64,000 bases of DNA from Chryseobacterium paludis (GTDB taxonomy: Bacteria; Bacteroidota; Bacteroidia; Flavobacteriales; Weeksellaceae), in assembly GCF_025403485.1 (NCBI RefSeq), contig NZ_CP099966.1, positions 1-64,000 of the forward strand, in the 5' to 3' direction. The notes under the pieces are model-generated. The model made no database searches, was not told the origin of the DNA, and saw only the letters and a program-made list of their open reading frames with translations. Shown here piece after piece: positions 50,529-58,343 of this stretch; positions within the stretch are counted from its first letter, which is position 1, and every line of letters starts with the position of its first letter. The position numbers and the translations under genes were made by a program.

Positions 50529-51881
50529 ATGGAAAAACTCACTTTTGCAGATTTTGACCTTCCGGTTAAAATTCTTGATGTTTTAGCAGATTTAGAATTA
50601 TTCGAACCTACACCTATTCAGGAAAAGAGCTTGAGCCCAATACTTTCAGGAAGAGATGTTATGGGAATTGCTCAAACCGGAACCGGAAAAACATTAGCTT
50701 ATCTTTTACCAGTCCTTAAGACTTGGAAATATAATAAAACAGGAAATCCAACAGTTTTGGTGTTGGTTCCTACAAGAGAATTGGTAGTTCAGGTAACGGA
50801 AATTGTTGAAAAGTTAACGGAAAACATTACTGCAAGAGTTATAGGGATTTATGGTGGCAAGAATATCAATACACAGAAACTTTTATTCAATAACGGATGT
50901 GACATTTTAATAGGTACACCTGGTAGAGTAATGGATCTGGCGATTGATAATGCTATATCTCTTAGAGAGGTTCAAAAGCTTATTATTGATGAATTTGATG
51001 AAATGCTTAACTTAGGTTTCAGACCTCAGTTAACACATATTTTCGAAATGATGAAGGCGAAGAGACAAAATATTCTATTCTCTGCTACCATGACGGAGGC
51101 TGTAGATGAAATGTTGGATCAGTATTTCGCACATCCAATTGAAATTTCATTGGCAAAATCAGGAACTCCACTTGAAAAAATAGAACAGACGGGTTATAAA
51201 GTTGAAAACTTTAATACCAAGATCAATTTACTGGAACATTTACTGAAAAGTAATGCAGATATGTCCAAAGTGTTGATCTTCAATAATAATAAAAAGAATG
51301 CCGATTTATTGTTTGCTAAAATTAGTGAGCTTTTCCCTGAACAATTTGATGTAATCCACTCCAACAAATCTCAGAATTACAGATTGAAAGCGATGAAGCG
51401 TTTCGAGAATGAAGAGATTAGAGGACTGATCACCACCGATGTAATGGCGAGAGGATTAGATATTTCGAATATTACCCACGTGATCAATTTCGAAACACCT
51501 GAAGTACAGGAACAGTATATTCACAGAATTGGTAGAACAGGTAGAGCAGATAAGGATGGTAAAGCAATAACGTTCGTTACTAAGAAAGAAGAATCTTTAG
51601 TATTAGATATTGAGCTCTTGATGGATAAGGAATTGAAATTTATTGATTTCCCTGAAGAGGTAAAAATAAATCCTAAAAAGATTGCTTCTGAAGAGGAACA
51701 GATTGTAATGAAAAATCCAGCACAGGTAAAATTACATGAGGGTGGTGGAGCATTTCACGAGAAAAAAGATAAAAACAAAAAAGAAAACTGGGGTGGACCT
51801 TCTAAAAGAAAAGCACCAAAGAAATTTGGAGCCAACAGGGCCCAACAGAAAGCGATCTCAAAATCGAAAAAAAAGAAATAA
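50529..51881 (+). CDS. DEAD-box-family ATP-dependent RNA helicase (DEFD variant)
   Basis: The 450-residue helicase has the Q motif (FEPTPIQEKSL), motif I AQTGTGKT (residues 48-55), Ia PTRELVVQV, motif II Asp154-Glu-Phe-Asp157 (DEFD in place of DEAD), SAT in LFSATM, and motif VI HRIGRTGRADKDG. The C terminus is a lysine-rich tail (about 400-450) ending SKSKKKK, which likely binds RNA. Such proteins unwind short RNA duplexes in ribosome assembly or decay. The motif II change keeps both acidic residues and should not abolish activity. A terminator follows directly. Confidence 0.93.
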   Translation: MEKLTFADFDLPVKILDVLADLELFEPTPIQEKSLSPILSGRDVMGIAQTGTGKTLAYLLPVLKTWKYNKTGNPTVLVLVPTRELVVQVTEIVEKLTENITARVIGIYGGKNINTQKLLFNNGCDILIGTPGRVMDLAIDNAISLREVQKLIIDEFDEMLNLGFRPQLTHIFEMMKAKRQNILFSATMTEAVDEMLDQYFAHPIEISLAKSGTPLEKIEQTGYKVENFNTKINLLEHLLKSNADMSKVLIFNNNKKNADLLFAKISELFPEQFDVIHSNKSQNYRLKAMKRFENEEIRGLITTDVMARGLDISNITHVINFETPEVQEQYIHRIGRTGRADKDGKAITFVTKKEESLVLDIELLMDKELKFIDFPEEVKINPKKIASEEEQIVMKNPAQVKLHEGGGAFHEKKDKNKKENWGGPSKRKAPKKFGANRAQQKAISKSKKKK

Positions 51882-51882
51882 T

Positions 51883-51913
51883 AAAAGAGGCTCCCAATTT
51901 GGGAGCCTCTTTT
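51883..51913 (+). terminator. Terminator after the helicase gene
   Basis: AAAAGAGGCTCCCA paired with its complement (GGGAGCCTCTTTT) around a short AT loop, beginning 2 bp after the stop. Confidence 0.9.
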
Positions 51914-51914
51914 A

Positions 51915-52015
51915 TTTGTATGGTTTCTCGTTCCACTAACGTAAGAGGTTCTTCTTTATCATCGTTATTACATGAAACATTACTAAATGAAAATTAATAA
52001 ATTAAAAGTTGGCAA
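51915..52015 (-). pseudogene. Possible lipoprotein gene remnant
   Basis: On the minus strand an open stretch encodes FSNVSCNNDDKEEPLTLVER and beyond, which looks like the lipobox and start of a mature flavobacterial lipoprotein. No start codon or signal peptide precedes it (stop TAA just upstream) and the frame runs into the helicase terminator. It may be decayed DNA or chance. Confidence 0.2.
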
Positions 52016-52032
52016 TTTGAAAACTTCTTTAA

Positions 52033-53001
52033 TCAAAACTGCATATTATTTTTTTTCAAGATTTCTTTAAATTTTTCAGTTTTGTTATTTTCTTTCATGT
52101 TTTTGTAAATAGATTGCATTACAGCTTCAGCATCTGTTCGATAGGGAGATTTTTGATTGCTATAAATCCTATAAGCTTTACAGATATAATCTAATGCTTT
52201 TTCATCATCTTTAATACCTGAAAAATACACCTGACCAATTCCGTAATAGACTTCAGGGTCTCCAGGGTATAACTTGTCTAAGGCTAAATAAGCATCAATT
52301 GCTTTTTGAAAATCTTTCTTGTATATATAAACCAGAGGAATATTTTGTAAAGGCATTTTTCCTTTCGGGTCTATTTCAAGAGATTTTTTATAGGCTTCAA
52401 GAGCTTTATCATATTCGTTAATTCGTCTGTAATTTATACCTAAATTATCCCAGGCATAAATGAATTTCGGATCTTTTTTTACAGCTTCTTCATTATTTCT
52501 AATAGCTTCTTTCCAATCTTCTTTTTTTGAAGCCTCTAATGCTTTAGAGTAGAATTCCAAGGCGATTGGATCTTTTGAAAGTCCTTCAGTTTTGGTTTCT
52601 GATACAGCGGTTGCCATTTTTACACTTTCACAATTTTGCATCAGATAACGTTCAAGTTCATTATAGCTTTCTGTATATTGTTGAGAGTTTTTACTTGTAT
52701 CAAAGTTTAAATTTATTTGTTTTTTACCATTTACTTCTGGTGCTTTTTTTTCTAAAGTTTCTACGCTTCCTAATAGCAATCCTATTTGTAATGCTCCGGC
52801 ATGTTTATCAATACAATCATGTACATCTTTTAAAATGTCTTTTTTACTGCGATTAAACAAACTAATTGAGTCAGTACATTTACATGCATTATCAGAAAGC
52901 TCTTGAATAAGTTTTTGTTTATCAAAACTTTTATCTTTTTGTCCAAAAATTACTGAAAAACTAAAAATAAGAATTAAAATGGTTATTTGTTTTTTTATCA
53001 T
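52033..53001 (-). CDS. Secreted tetratricopeptide-repeat protein
   Basis: The 322-residue exported protein (signal peptide ending SVIFGQ) has an N-terminal region with paired cysteines (NACKCTDSI, DVHDC) and then TPR units from about residue 155: KDPIALEFYSKALEASKKED, FIYAWDNLGINYRRINEYDK, ALEAYKKSLEIDPKGKMPL and AYLALDKLYPGDPEVYYGIG. TPRs are protein-protein interaction scaffolds. The next gene on the same strand ends 9 bp upstream, so it is probably co-transcribed with the SGNH hydrolase. Partner unknown. Confidence 0.88.
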   Translation of the reverse strand: MIKKQITILILIFSFSVIFGQKDKSFDKQKLIQELSDNACKCTDSISLFNRSKKDILKDVHDCIDKHAGALQIGLLLGSVETLEKKAPEVNGKKQINLNFDTSKNSQQYTESYNELERYLMQNCESVKMATAVSETKTEGLSKDPIALEFYSKALEASKKEDWKEAIRNNEEAVKKDPKFIYAWDNLGINYRRINEYDKALEAYKKSLEIDPKGKMPLQNIPLVYIYKKDFQKAIDAYLALDKLYPGDPEVYYGIGQVYFSGIKDDEKALDYICKAYRIYSNQKSPYRTDAEAVMQSIYKNMKENNKTEKFKEILKKNNMQF

Positions 53002-53010
53002 TTTTTTTAA

Positions 53011-53667
53011 TTATTTCATATAAGGTCTAATCACATCTGCCCAGATTTTGTTTCCTTCGGGGGTCAAATGAAGCATATCTTCCAGGAAGAGATCTCTTCT
53101 GACATTTCCGTTTGCATCTTCCATTGCTTTTGTGATATCAATATATTCGGCGTTTTTTTCTTTTTTCATGAATGCAGCAATCTTTTTATTGGTTTCTTTC
53201 ATTTGCGGCCAGAGGATCTTTCTGCTTGGTGAAAATTTTATTGAAATATAATCAATTTCTATATCCGGAAACCTTTCACGAACTTTCTTATAAAAAGTTT
53301 TATATCGCTCAACAACTACTTTTGCTTTGAGTTGATGATTGTCTGCAAAATCATTATCACCACAGTAAATGATGATTTGTTTTGGTTGATAAGGATCTAG
53401 AAGATCAGTGGCAAAATCATTGAGATCTGTTAATCTTGAGCCACCAAATCCACGGTTGATGAGTGTTTTATCAGGAAAATAACTGGCAATATCTGTCCAT
53501 CTGGTAAAAGAGGAACTTCCAATTAGAAGAATAGCATCTTTGGGAGGTGGAGTTTTCTGATCTAATTTTTTGAAATTTTGTATGTCCTGCCAGAACACTG
53601 ACTTTTCTTTCTGCGAAAAGAAAAGGGCAAATGACAGCAATAAGAATGCTGATAGAATCTTCTTCAT
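53011..53667 (-). CDS. Secreted SGNH/GDSL-family hydrolase
   Basis: A 218-residue exported lipase/esterase-like enzyme (signal peptide ending LFFSQK). SGNH blocks appear in order: block I ILLIGSSSFTRW (nucleophile Ser in GSSS), block II NRGFGGSRLTDL (Gly), block III IYCGDNDFADN (Asn), and block V LEDMLHLTPEGNKIW (Asp-x-x-His). Members of this subgroup remove acyl or acetyl groups from carbohydrates or lipids. It is first in a likely two-gene unit with the TPR protein. Confidence 0.92.
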   Translation of the reverse strand: MKKILSAFLLLSFALFFSQKEKSVFWQDIQNFKKLDQKTPPPKDAILLIGSSSFTRWTDIASYFPDKTLINRGFGGSRLTDLNDFATDLLDPYQPKQIIIYCGDNDFADNHQLKAKVVVERYKTFYKKVRERFPDIEIDYISIKFSPSRKILWPQMKETNKKIAAFMKKEKNAEYIDITKAMEDANGNVRRDLFLEDMLHLTPEGNKIWADVIRPYMK

Positions 53668-53704
53668 TTTTTTAATAATTTTTAGTTAATTAAAAAACCT
53701 TCTC

Positions 53705-53731
53705 AAAAAAAACTCCCGAACTTTCGGGAGT
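53705..53731 (-). terminator. Terminator of the lipocalin-like lipoprotein gene
   Basis: Perfect 9-bp stem ACTCCCGAA/TTCGGGAGT, with a run of A on the plus strand giving a T run on the minus strand. Confidence 0.88.
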
Positions 53732-53738
53732 GTGGTTT

Positions 53739-54200
53739 TTATCTTTTGTAAGTGGTGTAGCTTATATCTACCACCTGATCTCCATTTACATCAACATTGC
53801 CAAACAGCTGTTGTATTTTTAGCTCTGTACTGTTGAGTATAACAATTCTATACTTTCTTTCAGTATCGTTCTTATATGTTATATTTAAATCCTTACTTTC
53901 AGTATCATACGTAAAAGTTCCCTCACTTACTCCATTTTGCTGACAGTCAGCACCAACTCCTGCATAAGAGGTATACGATGTAAAATAGTCAGTTCTGAAA
54001 ACTGTTACATTTTTAGTACTACACCCTGTTGGAACGTCGGAAGCAAGTACAGTTTTATTGTCTTTTCCGGAGATAATTTCTGTTTTACTCGTCTTCCATT
54101 CTCCCTTCATCATATCCAATTCGTAGGCTTGATTATTATCATCTTCACAAGAGGTAAGCGCTAACGCTGAAAAGGCAAATAAAAGTAGTTGTTTTTTCAT
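53739..54200 (-). CDS. Lipocalin-like lipoprotein
   Basis: The ATG at 54200 gives a 153-residue lipoprotein (MKKQLLLFAFSALALTSCED, lipobox Cys18). A GTG at 54206 is possible but unneeded. The mature domain begins with MMKGEWKTSKTEI, the G-x-W pattern of small lipocalin-like proteins, followed by paired beta strands (VFRTDYFTSYTSY, GTFTYDTESKDLNITYKND). Two cysteines (in GCSTK and DCQQN) could form a disulfide. No ligand is known. It has its own terminator. Confidence 0.75.
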   Translation of the reverse strand: MKKQLLLFAFSALALTSCEDDNNQAYELDMMKGEWKTSKTEIISGKDNKTVLASDVPTGCSTKNVTVFRTDYFTSYTSYAGVGADCQQNGVSEGTFTYDTESKDLNITYKNDTERKYRIVILNSTELKIQQLFGNVDVNGDQVVDISYTTYKR

Positions 54201-54308
54201 TTTCACAAATTTAAGAATATGCTAAAATATAAATAAATTTGAAATATTTGTAATGAAATTAAGGTTTTTTAAACGAATGTTTATAAATAAAATAATTTTA
54301 TATGATAA

Positions 54309-54396
54309 GCTGGAAGCAACAAGTGTTTAGAATTTAAAGATTTGAAAATTCAGATGCTTTAAGAACTCAAAAATAAAACAACTTGTAACTTCCAGC
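54309..54396. repeat. Imperfect inverted repeat, GCTGGAAGCAACAAGT arms
   Basis: Left arm 54309-54324 and right arm 54381-54396 (ACTTGTAACTTCCAGC on the plus strand) pair at 14 of 16 positions, with 56 nt between. It lies in the gap between the lipoprotein and alcohol dehydrogenase genes; probably another dispersed repeat. Confidence 0.5.
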
Positions 54397-54407
54397 CCTA
54401 AGCTTTA

Positions 54408-55571
54408 TTAATAGCTCATTTCTACGATTTTATACGCATCCTGAGGAGTCAGTTTTTTATACTCTCCCAGACCAAGCCAGTTTCTTTCGGTGAATGCTTT
54501 TTCTACTCTTTCAGCAGTTCCTTTATATTCTTCGGTGTATTCTGAAAGTTTAGTCTGGATATCCAAACTATGGAAAAATTCTTCCATTTTTTTTATTCCA
54601 GCTTCAGCCTTTTCTTCTGTGCTTCCTTCCTTAATTCCCCAAACTCTCTCGGCGTATTGTGCCAGTTTTCCTTTTTTTGAATCAAAATTATAGCGATAAT
54701 GAGAAGGGGCAATGATAGCAAGTGTTCTAGCATGATCAATTCCGTAATAAGCCGTTAATTCGTGCCCCATTGCATGAACTGCCCAGTCTGTAATAACACC
54801 TTTTTGGATCAATCCGTTAAGAGCCATAGTACAACACCACATAAAGTTTCCGGCTGCATCATAATCAAAATTATCAGCCATTACTTTTGGAGCGGTTTCC
54901 TGTAAACTGATCAGGATGCTTTCTGCAATTCTTTCCTGTAAATCTGCAGAAGATGGAGCAGTCATATATTGCTCTAAAATGTGAGTATAAGCATCTGTAA
55001 TTCCGTTTACGATCTGTCTTTTAGGAATAGACCGTACGACTTCAGGGTCTAAAACTGAAAATTGAGGAAAAAGTCCGGGACCACCGGAAGATAATTTTTC
55101 ATTTGTTTCTCTTCTCGAAATTACATATCCTGAATTCATTTCCGAACCGGTCGCCGGAAGCGTTAAAATGCTTCCGAAAGGCATTCCTTCTCCTTCAAAT
55201 GTTCTTACAGGTTTTTTTAGAATTTCCCAAGGTTCACCATTGTAATTTGCAGCTGCAGAAAGAAATTTAGTTCCATCAATTACAGAACCTCCGCCGACAG
55301 CTAATAGAAATGTTATTTTGTTTTCTTTAATAACATCTAGTGCATTAATTAAAACTTCATACTCCGGATTAGCAGGAATTCCACCGAACTCATAAACCTG
55401 ATGATCCTTCAAGACTTCTTTTACCTGGTCGTAAACACCATTGCTTTTGATGCTTCCACCACCATAGAGGATTAATATTTTAGCATCTGCGGGAATTTCT
55501 TTTGAAATTTTAGTTATTTCACCCTTCCCGAAAAGTATTTTTGTTGGATTTTTAAACTCGAAGTTTAGCAT
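54408..55571 (-). CDS. Iron-containing alcohol dehydrogenase, YqhD-like
   Basis: An NADPH-dependent aldehyde reductase/alcohol dehydrogenase of 387 residues, the same length as E. coli YqhD. Metal ligands are Asp193 and His197 (TDAYTH), His266 (VHAMGH) and His280 (IDHARTL), one residue offset from the recalled YqhD ligands D194, H198, H267 and H281. The nucleotide loop is LYGGGSIKSNGVYDQV and AVGGGSVIDGTKF. It probably detoxifies aldehydes. It lies upstream, on the same strand, of nothing else; the divergent region holds an HxlR gene on the minus strand. Confidence 0.95.
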   Translation of the reverse strand: MLNFEFKNPTKILFGKGEITKISKEIPADAKILILYGGGSIKSNGVYDQVKEVLKDHQVYEFGGIPANPEYEVLINALDVIKENKITFLLAVGGGSVIDGTKFLSAAANYNGEPWEILKKPVRTFEGEGMPFGSILTLPATGSEMNSGYVISRRETNEKLSSGGPGLFPQFSVLDPEVVRSIPKRQIVNGITDAYTHILEQYMTAPSSADLQERIAESILISLQETAPKVMADNFDYDAAGNFMWCCTMALNGLIQKGVITDWAVHAMGHELTAYYGIDHARTLAIIAPSHYRYNFDSKKGKLAQYAERVWGIKEGSTEEKAEAGIKKMEEFFHSLDIQTKLSEYTEEYKGTAERVEKAFTERNWLGLGEYKKLTPQDAYKIVEMSY

Positions 55572-55689
55572 TATTGTAAATTTATTTTAATTCAAATTTA
55601 CGGAATGCAATATGAAAATTGAGTTAACGAAGTTTTAAAATTAATATGATTATTTTTTATGAAAACTATTGACTTTTGTGGTGAATAAA

Positions 55690-56094
55690 TTATTTTCCCT
55701 TAAGATAAATTTTAGCTGTTTCTATAAACTTTTCTTTATCTCTCTTTATATTCTCAAGCATTTTAAGCTTATCAGGCGGAGTAGATAAATATTTATCTCC
55801 CCAAAGGTTAATCTCAACAATGATAGGAACCAGATCAATCCCTTTTTCTGTAAGATAATATAGACCCTTTAATTTACTATCCGGATGATCTTTCTTGTCA
55901 ATAATGCCATTCTCTGATAGATGCTGTAGTTTCGAAGCCAATATATTGGTTGCAATTTTTTCATCCGCTTTAAGAAACTCTCCATAGGTACATTCCTTGT
56001 TCAGCATAAGGTCACGGATGATTAGCAATGACCATTTGTCACCCCATATTTCCAAGGATGAACTGATAGGACAATCTGATCTTTTTTTACTCAT
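55690..56094 (-). CDS. HxlR-family transcriptional regulator
   Basis: A 134-residue winged-helix regulator. The HxlR core begins RSDCPISSSLEIWGDKWSLL and continues IIRDLMLNKECTYGEFLKADEKI and ILASKLQHLSENGII, covering the recognition helix and wing. Cys8 sits at the position of the sensing cysteine in redox-responsive members. It is divergent from lpdA with a large inverted repeat between them. The downstream same-strand neighbour is the YqhD-like gene, so both are possible targets. Confidence 0.93.
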   Translation of the reverse strand: MSKKRSDCPISSSLEIWGDKWSLLIIRDLMLNKECTYGEFLKADEKIATNILASKLQHLSENGIIDKKDHPDSKLKGLYYLTEKGIDLVPIIVEINLWGDKYLSTPPDKLKMLENIKRDKEKFIETAKIYLKGK

Positions 56095-56114
56095 AGCTTT
56101 TAATTAGAAAAACA

Positions 56115-56160
56115 CTTGCAAAATGAAAGTTTTTATGTAATTTTACTTTCGTTTTGCAAG
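56115..56160. promoter_or_regulatory. 16-bp inverted repeat between HxlR gene and lpdA
   Basis: CTTGCAAAATGAAAGT (56115-56130) and ACTTTCGTTTTGCAAG (56145-56160) are complementary at 15 of 16 positions, with 14 nt between. The repeat sits 21 bp from the HxlR start and 32 bp from the lpdA start and includes the TTTTGC words typical of -7 regions on both strands: a likely autoregulatory operator. Confidence 0.65.
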
Positions 56161-56191
56161 CAAATTTAATCATAAATAAATTAATCAATCA

Positions 56192-57592
56192 ATGGAAAAT
56201 TATGACGTTGCCGTAATAGGCTCAGGTCCTGGAGGGTATGTAGCAGCAATCAGAAGTGCACAATTGGGTTATAAGACAGCTATTATAGAAAAGTATGATA
56301 CTTTAGGCGGAACATGCACCAATGTGGGTTGTATTCCGACGAAAGCCTTATTGGACAGCACCCATCATTATGCAGATGCGCAACATAAGTTTGCTACTCA
56401 TGGAATCGGACTGGGCGAAATTGATCTTGACTTTTCTCAAATGTATAAAAGGAAATCAGAGGTTGTCGCTAAAAATACATCCGGACTTGAATTTTTAATG
56501 AGTAAAAATAAAATTACTCATATTAAGGGTGTAGCACAATTTATAAATAATTCTACAATACAAGTTACCGGAAAAGAAGGAAACCAAACTATAGTTGCGA
56601 AAAACTACATCATTGCAACGGGTTCTAAGCCGTCTGCAATACCTGGAATAGAAATAGATAAACAAAGAATTATTACTTCTACAGAAGCTCTTTCACTTCA
56701 AGAAAAACCTAAAACTATGGTGATCATAGGTGGTGGAGTGATAGGAGTGGAAATGGCATCCATTTTCAGTCGTATTGGTACAAAAGTAACCGTTGTTGAA
56801 TATGCTGATCATCTTATTTCTACTATGGATCACGAATTGGGAAAAAGCCTTCAGAAGATCTTAAAAAAGGAAGGGATTGATATTCTTCTTAATCAGTCTG
56901 TTTATAAAACGGAGAATCTGGGATCATCTGCAAAAGTATTTTTTCGGGATCAAAGTGGTAAAGAAAGTGAATTGGAAGCTGATTATGTTCTTGTTGCAGT
57001 AGGACGAAAACCTTTTACAGAAGGACTGGGACTGGAAAGAACAGAGGTACAGGTTGATAGCCGGGGTTTTATCAAGGTAGACGGTACATGTAAAACATCA
57101 GTATCCAATATTTATGCAATTGGAGATGTTATTGGTGGTGCTATGCTGGCTCATAAAGCGGAAGAAGAGGGCGTTTTGGTTGTGGAAACGATTAACGGGC
57201 AAAATCGACCTATTCATTATAACAGTATCCCCTCTGTGGTATACACATGGCCGGAAGTAGCTTCTGTTGGGTATACAGAAGAGTATCTGAAAAATAATCA
57301 GATTGAATACAAATTCGGAAAATTTCCATTTTCAGCCAGTGCGAGAGCGAGAGCTTCAATGGATACAGAAGGATTTGCAAAAGTTTTGATAGATCCGAAG
57401 TATGGAGAAGTTTTAGGAGTTCATATTATTGGTGCAAGAGCTGCAGATTTAATAGCTCAGGCGGTTATTGCTCAGGAGTTTGAAGTGACTGCAGAAGATA
57501 TGTTCCGTATTTCGTATGCACATCCAACCTATTCAGAAACTTTGAAGGAAGCTTATTTGATTGCATCCGGACAGGGTGCTGTCAATATTTAA
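56192..57592 (+). CDS. lpdA: Dihydrolipoyl dehydrogenase
   Basis: The E3 flavoprotein of 2-oxo-acid dehydrogenase complexes, reoxidising dihydrolipoamide with NAD+. The 466-residue chain has the FAD motif (AVIGSGPGGYVAAIRSAQLG), the redox-active Cys42-Thr-Asn-Val-Gly-Cys47, the NAD motif VIIGGGVIGVEMASIF and the C-terminal interface with His-Glu acting as base in SYAHPTYSETLKEA. It is not beside E1/E2 genes and is divergent from an HxlR regulator, so it may be a stress-linked second copy. Only a genome search would tell. Confidence 0.95.
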   Translation: MENYDVAVIGSGPGGYVAAIRSAQLGYKTAIIEKYDTLGGTCTNVGCIPTKALLDSTHHYADAQHKFATHGIGLGEIDLDFSQMYKRKSEVVAKNTSGLEFLMSKNKITHIKGVAQFINNSTIQVTGKEGNQTIVAKNYIIATGSKPSAIPGIEIDKQRIITSTEALSLQEKPKTMVIIGGGVIGVEMASIFSRIGTKVTVVEYADHLISTMDHELGKSLQKILKKEGIDILLNQSVYKTENLGSSAKVFFRDQSGKESELEADYVLVAVGRKPFTEGLGLERTEVQVDSRGFIKVDGTCKTSVSNIYAIGDVIGGAMLAHKAEEEGVLVVETINGQNRPIHYNSIPSVVYTWPEVASVGYTEEYLKNNQIEYKFGKFPFSASARARASMDTEGFAKVLIDPKYGEVLGVHIIGARAADLIAQAVIAQEFEVTAEDMFRISYAHPTYSETLKEAYLIASGQGAVNI

Positions 57593-57609
57593 TATTTTTA
57601 GATTTTATG

Positions 57610-57643
57610 AAGAAACTGCTCTTAAATGGGTAGTTTCTTTATT
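57610..57643. terminator. Terminator after lpdA
   Basis: A 12-bp stem (AAGAAACTGCTC with GGGTAGTTTCTT, two G-T pairs) and 6-nt loop followed by TTATT. It overlaps the end of the convergent gene at 57639. Confidence 0.75.
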
Positions 57644-58244
57644 GGTTTATACACTCATCACTTTTGTAGTAAACACCATTACTTTTTGCGTCGAGTTTTC
57701 CATTTTTCCGATTAATTTTTATTAGAAAAGATTCTTTCGTAGCCGGACAGTCTTTTGATTTTAAACCATATATGGAAATGTATTTGTCTTCTATTTTATA
57801 TGAACCTGTGAATCGGTTCTTGGTGTCGATCCAGAAACCATTGATCCTTGCTATAAGAAGAGCCTCAGGAAGATTATCCACGGATCCGATAAAATCTTTA
57901 AGTTGCTGTTCATTGGAAAAATAGACTGACCTATCTTTTTTACAGGCAAGGATGTATGAAAAGCATCCTTCTCCAATACATTTTTGGAAAAAACCTTTTT
58001 CAGGAACAGGTTCATTGATGGTCATCGGATCAGGCATTTGGCTTTCATAGATCACAGCCTTATCGGGATCGGTGACGTTGCTGAGTACTCTCCAATAAGC
58101 ATATTCCTTACTCGGGACGATGAATGGGTATAAATAATCAACCGTATCCAGGATATCAGGAATTTTCTTATAATCATTAGGAACTGTAATCTGAGTATAA
58201 AACAGATTGGATACAATGAGGGAGAGCGCAACAATTATTTTCAT
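57639..58244 (-). CDS. Secreted protein of unknown function
   Basis: The ATG at 58244 gives a 201-residue protein with a signal peptide (MKIIVALSLIVSNLFYTQ); an earlier ATG at 58307 would add 21 polar residues ahead of it and is disfavoured. The mature part has no recognised domain; it carries four scattered cysteines (CIGEGC, CKKD, DCPATK, DECINQ) and a beta-rich C-terminal half (RFTGSYKIEDKYISIYGL). It lies between lpdA (convergent) and a serine hydrolase on the same strand, 99 bp apart. Confidence 0.65.
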   Translation of the reverse strand: MKIIVALSLIVSNLFYTQITVPNDYKKIPDILDTVDYLYPFIVPSKEYAYWRVLSNVTDPDKAVIYESQMPDPMTINEPVPEKGFFQKCIGEGCFSYILACKKDRSVYFSNEQQLKDFIGSVDNLPEALLIARINGFWIDTKNRFTGSYKIEDKYISIYGLKSKDCPATKESFLIKINRKNGKLDAKSNGVYYKSDECINQ

Positions 58245-58343
58245 AGATGATTGTGATCCTGTAAATTTACGAAATGATATTTTTATATCAATATGGTGAT
58301 CTTCCATTCTACACTAAGGCAAATTTCGCTTCAGGATATTATT

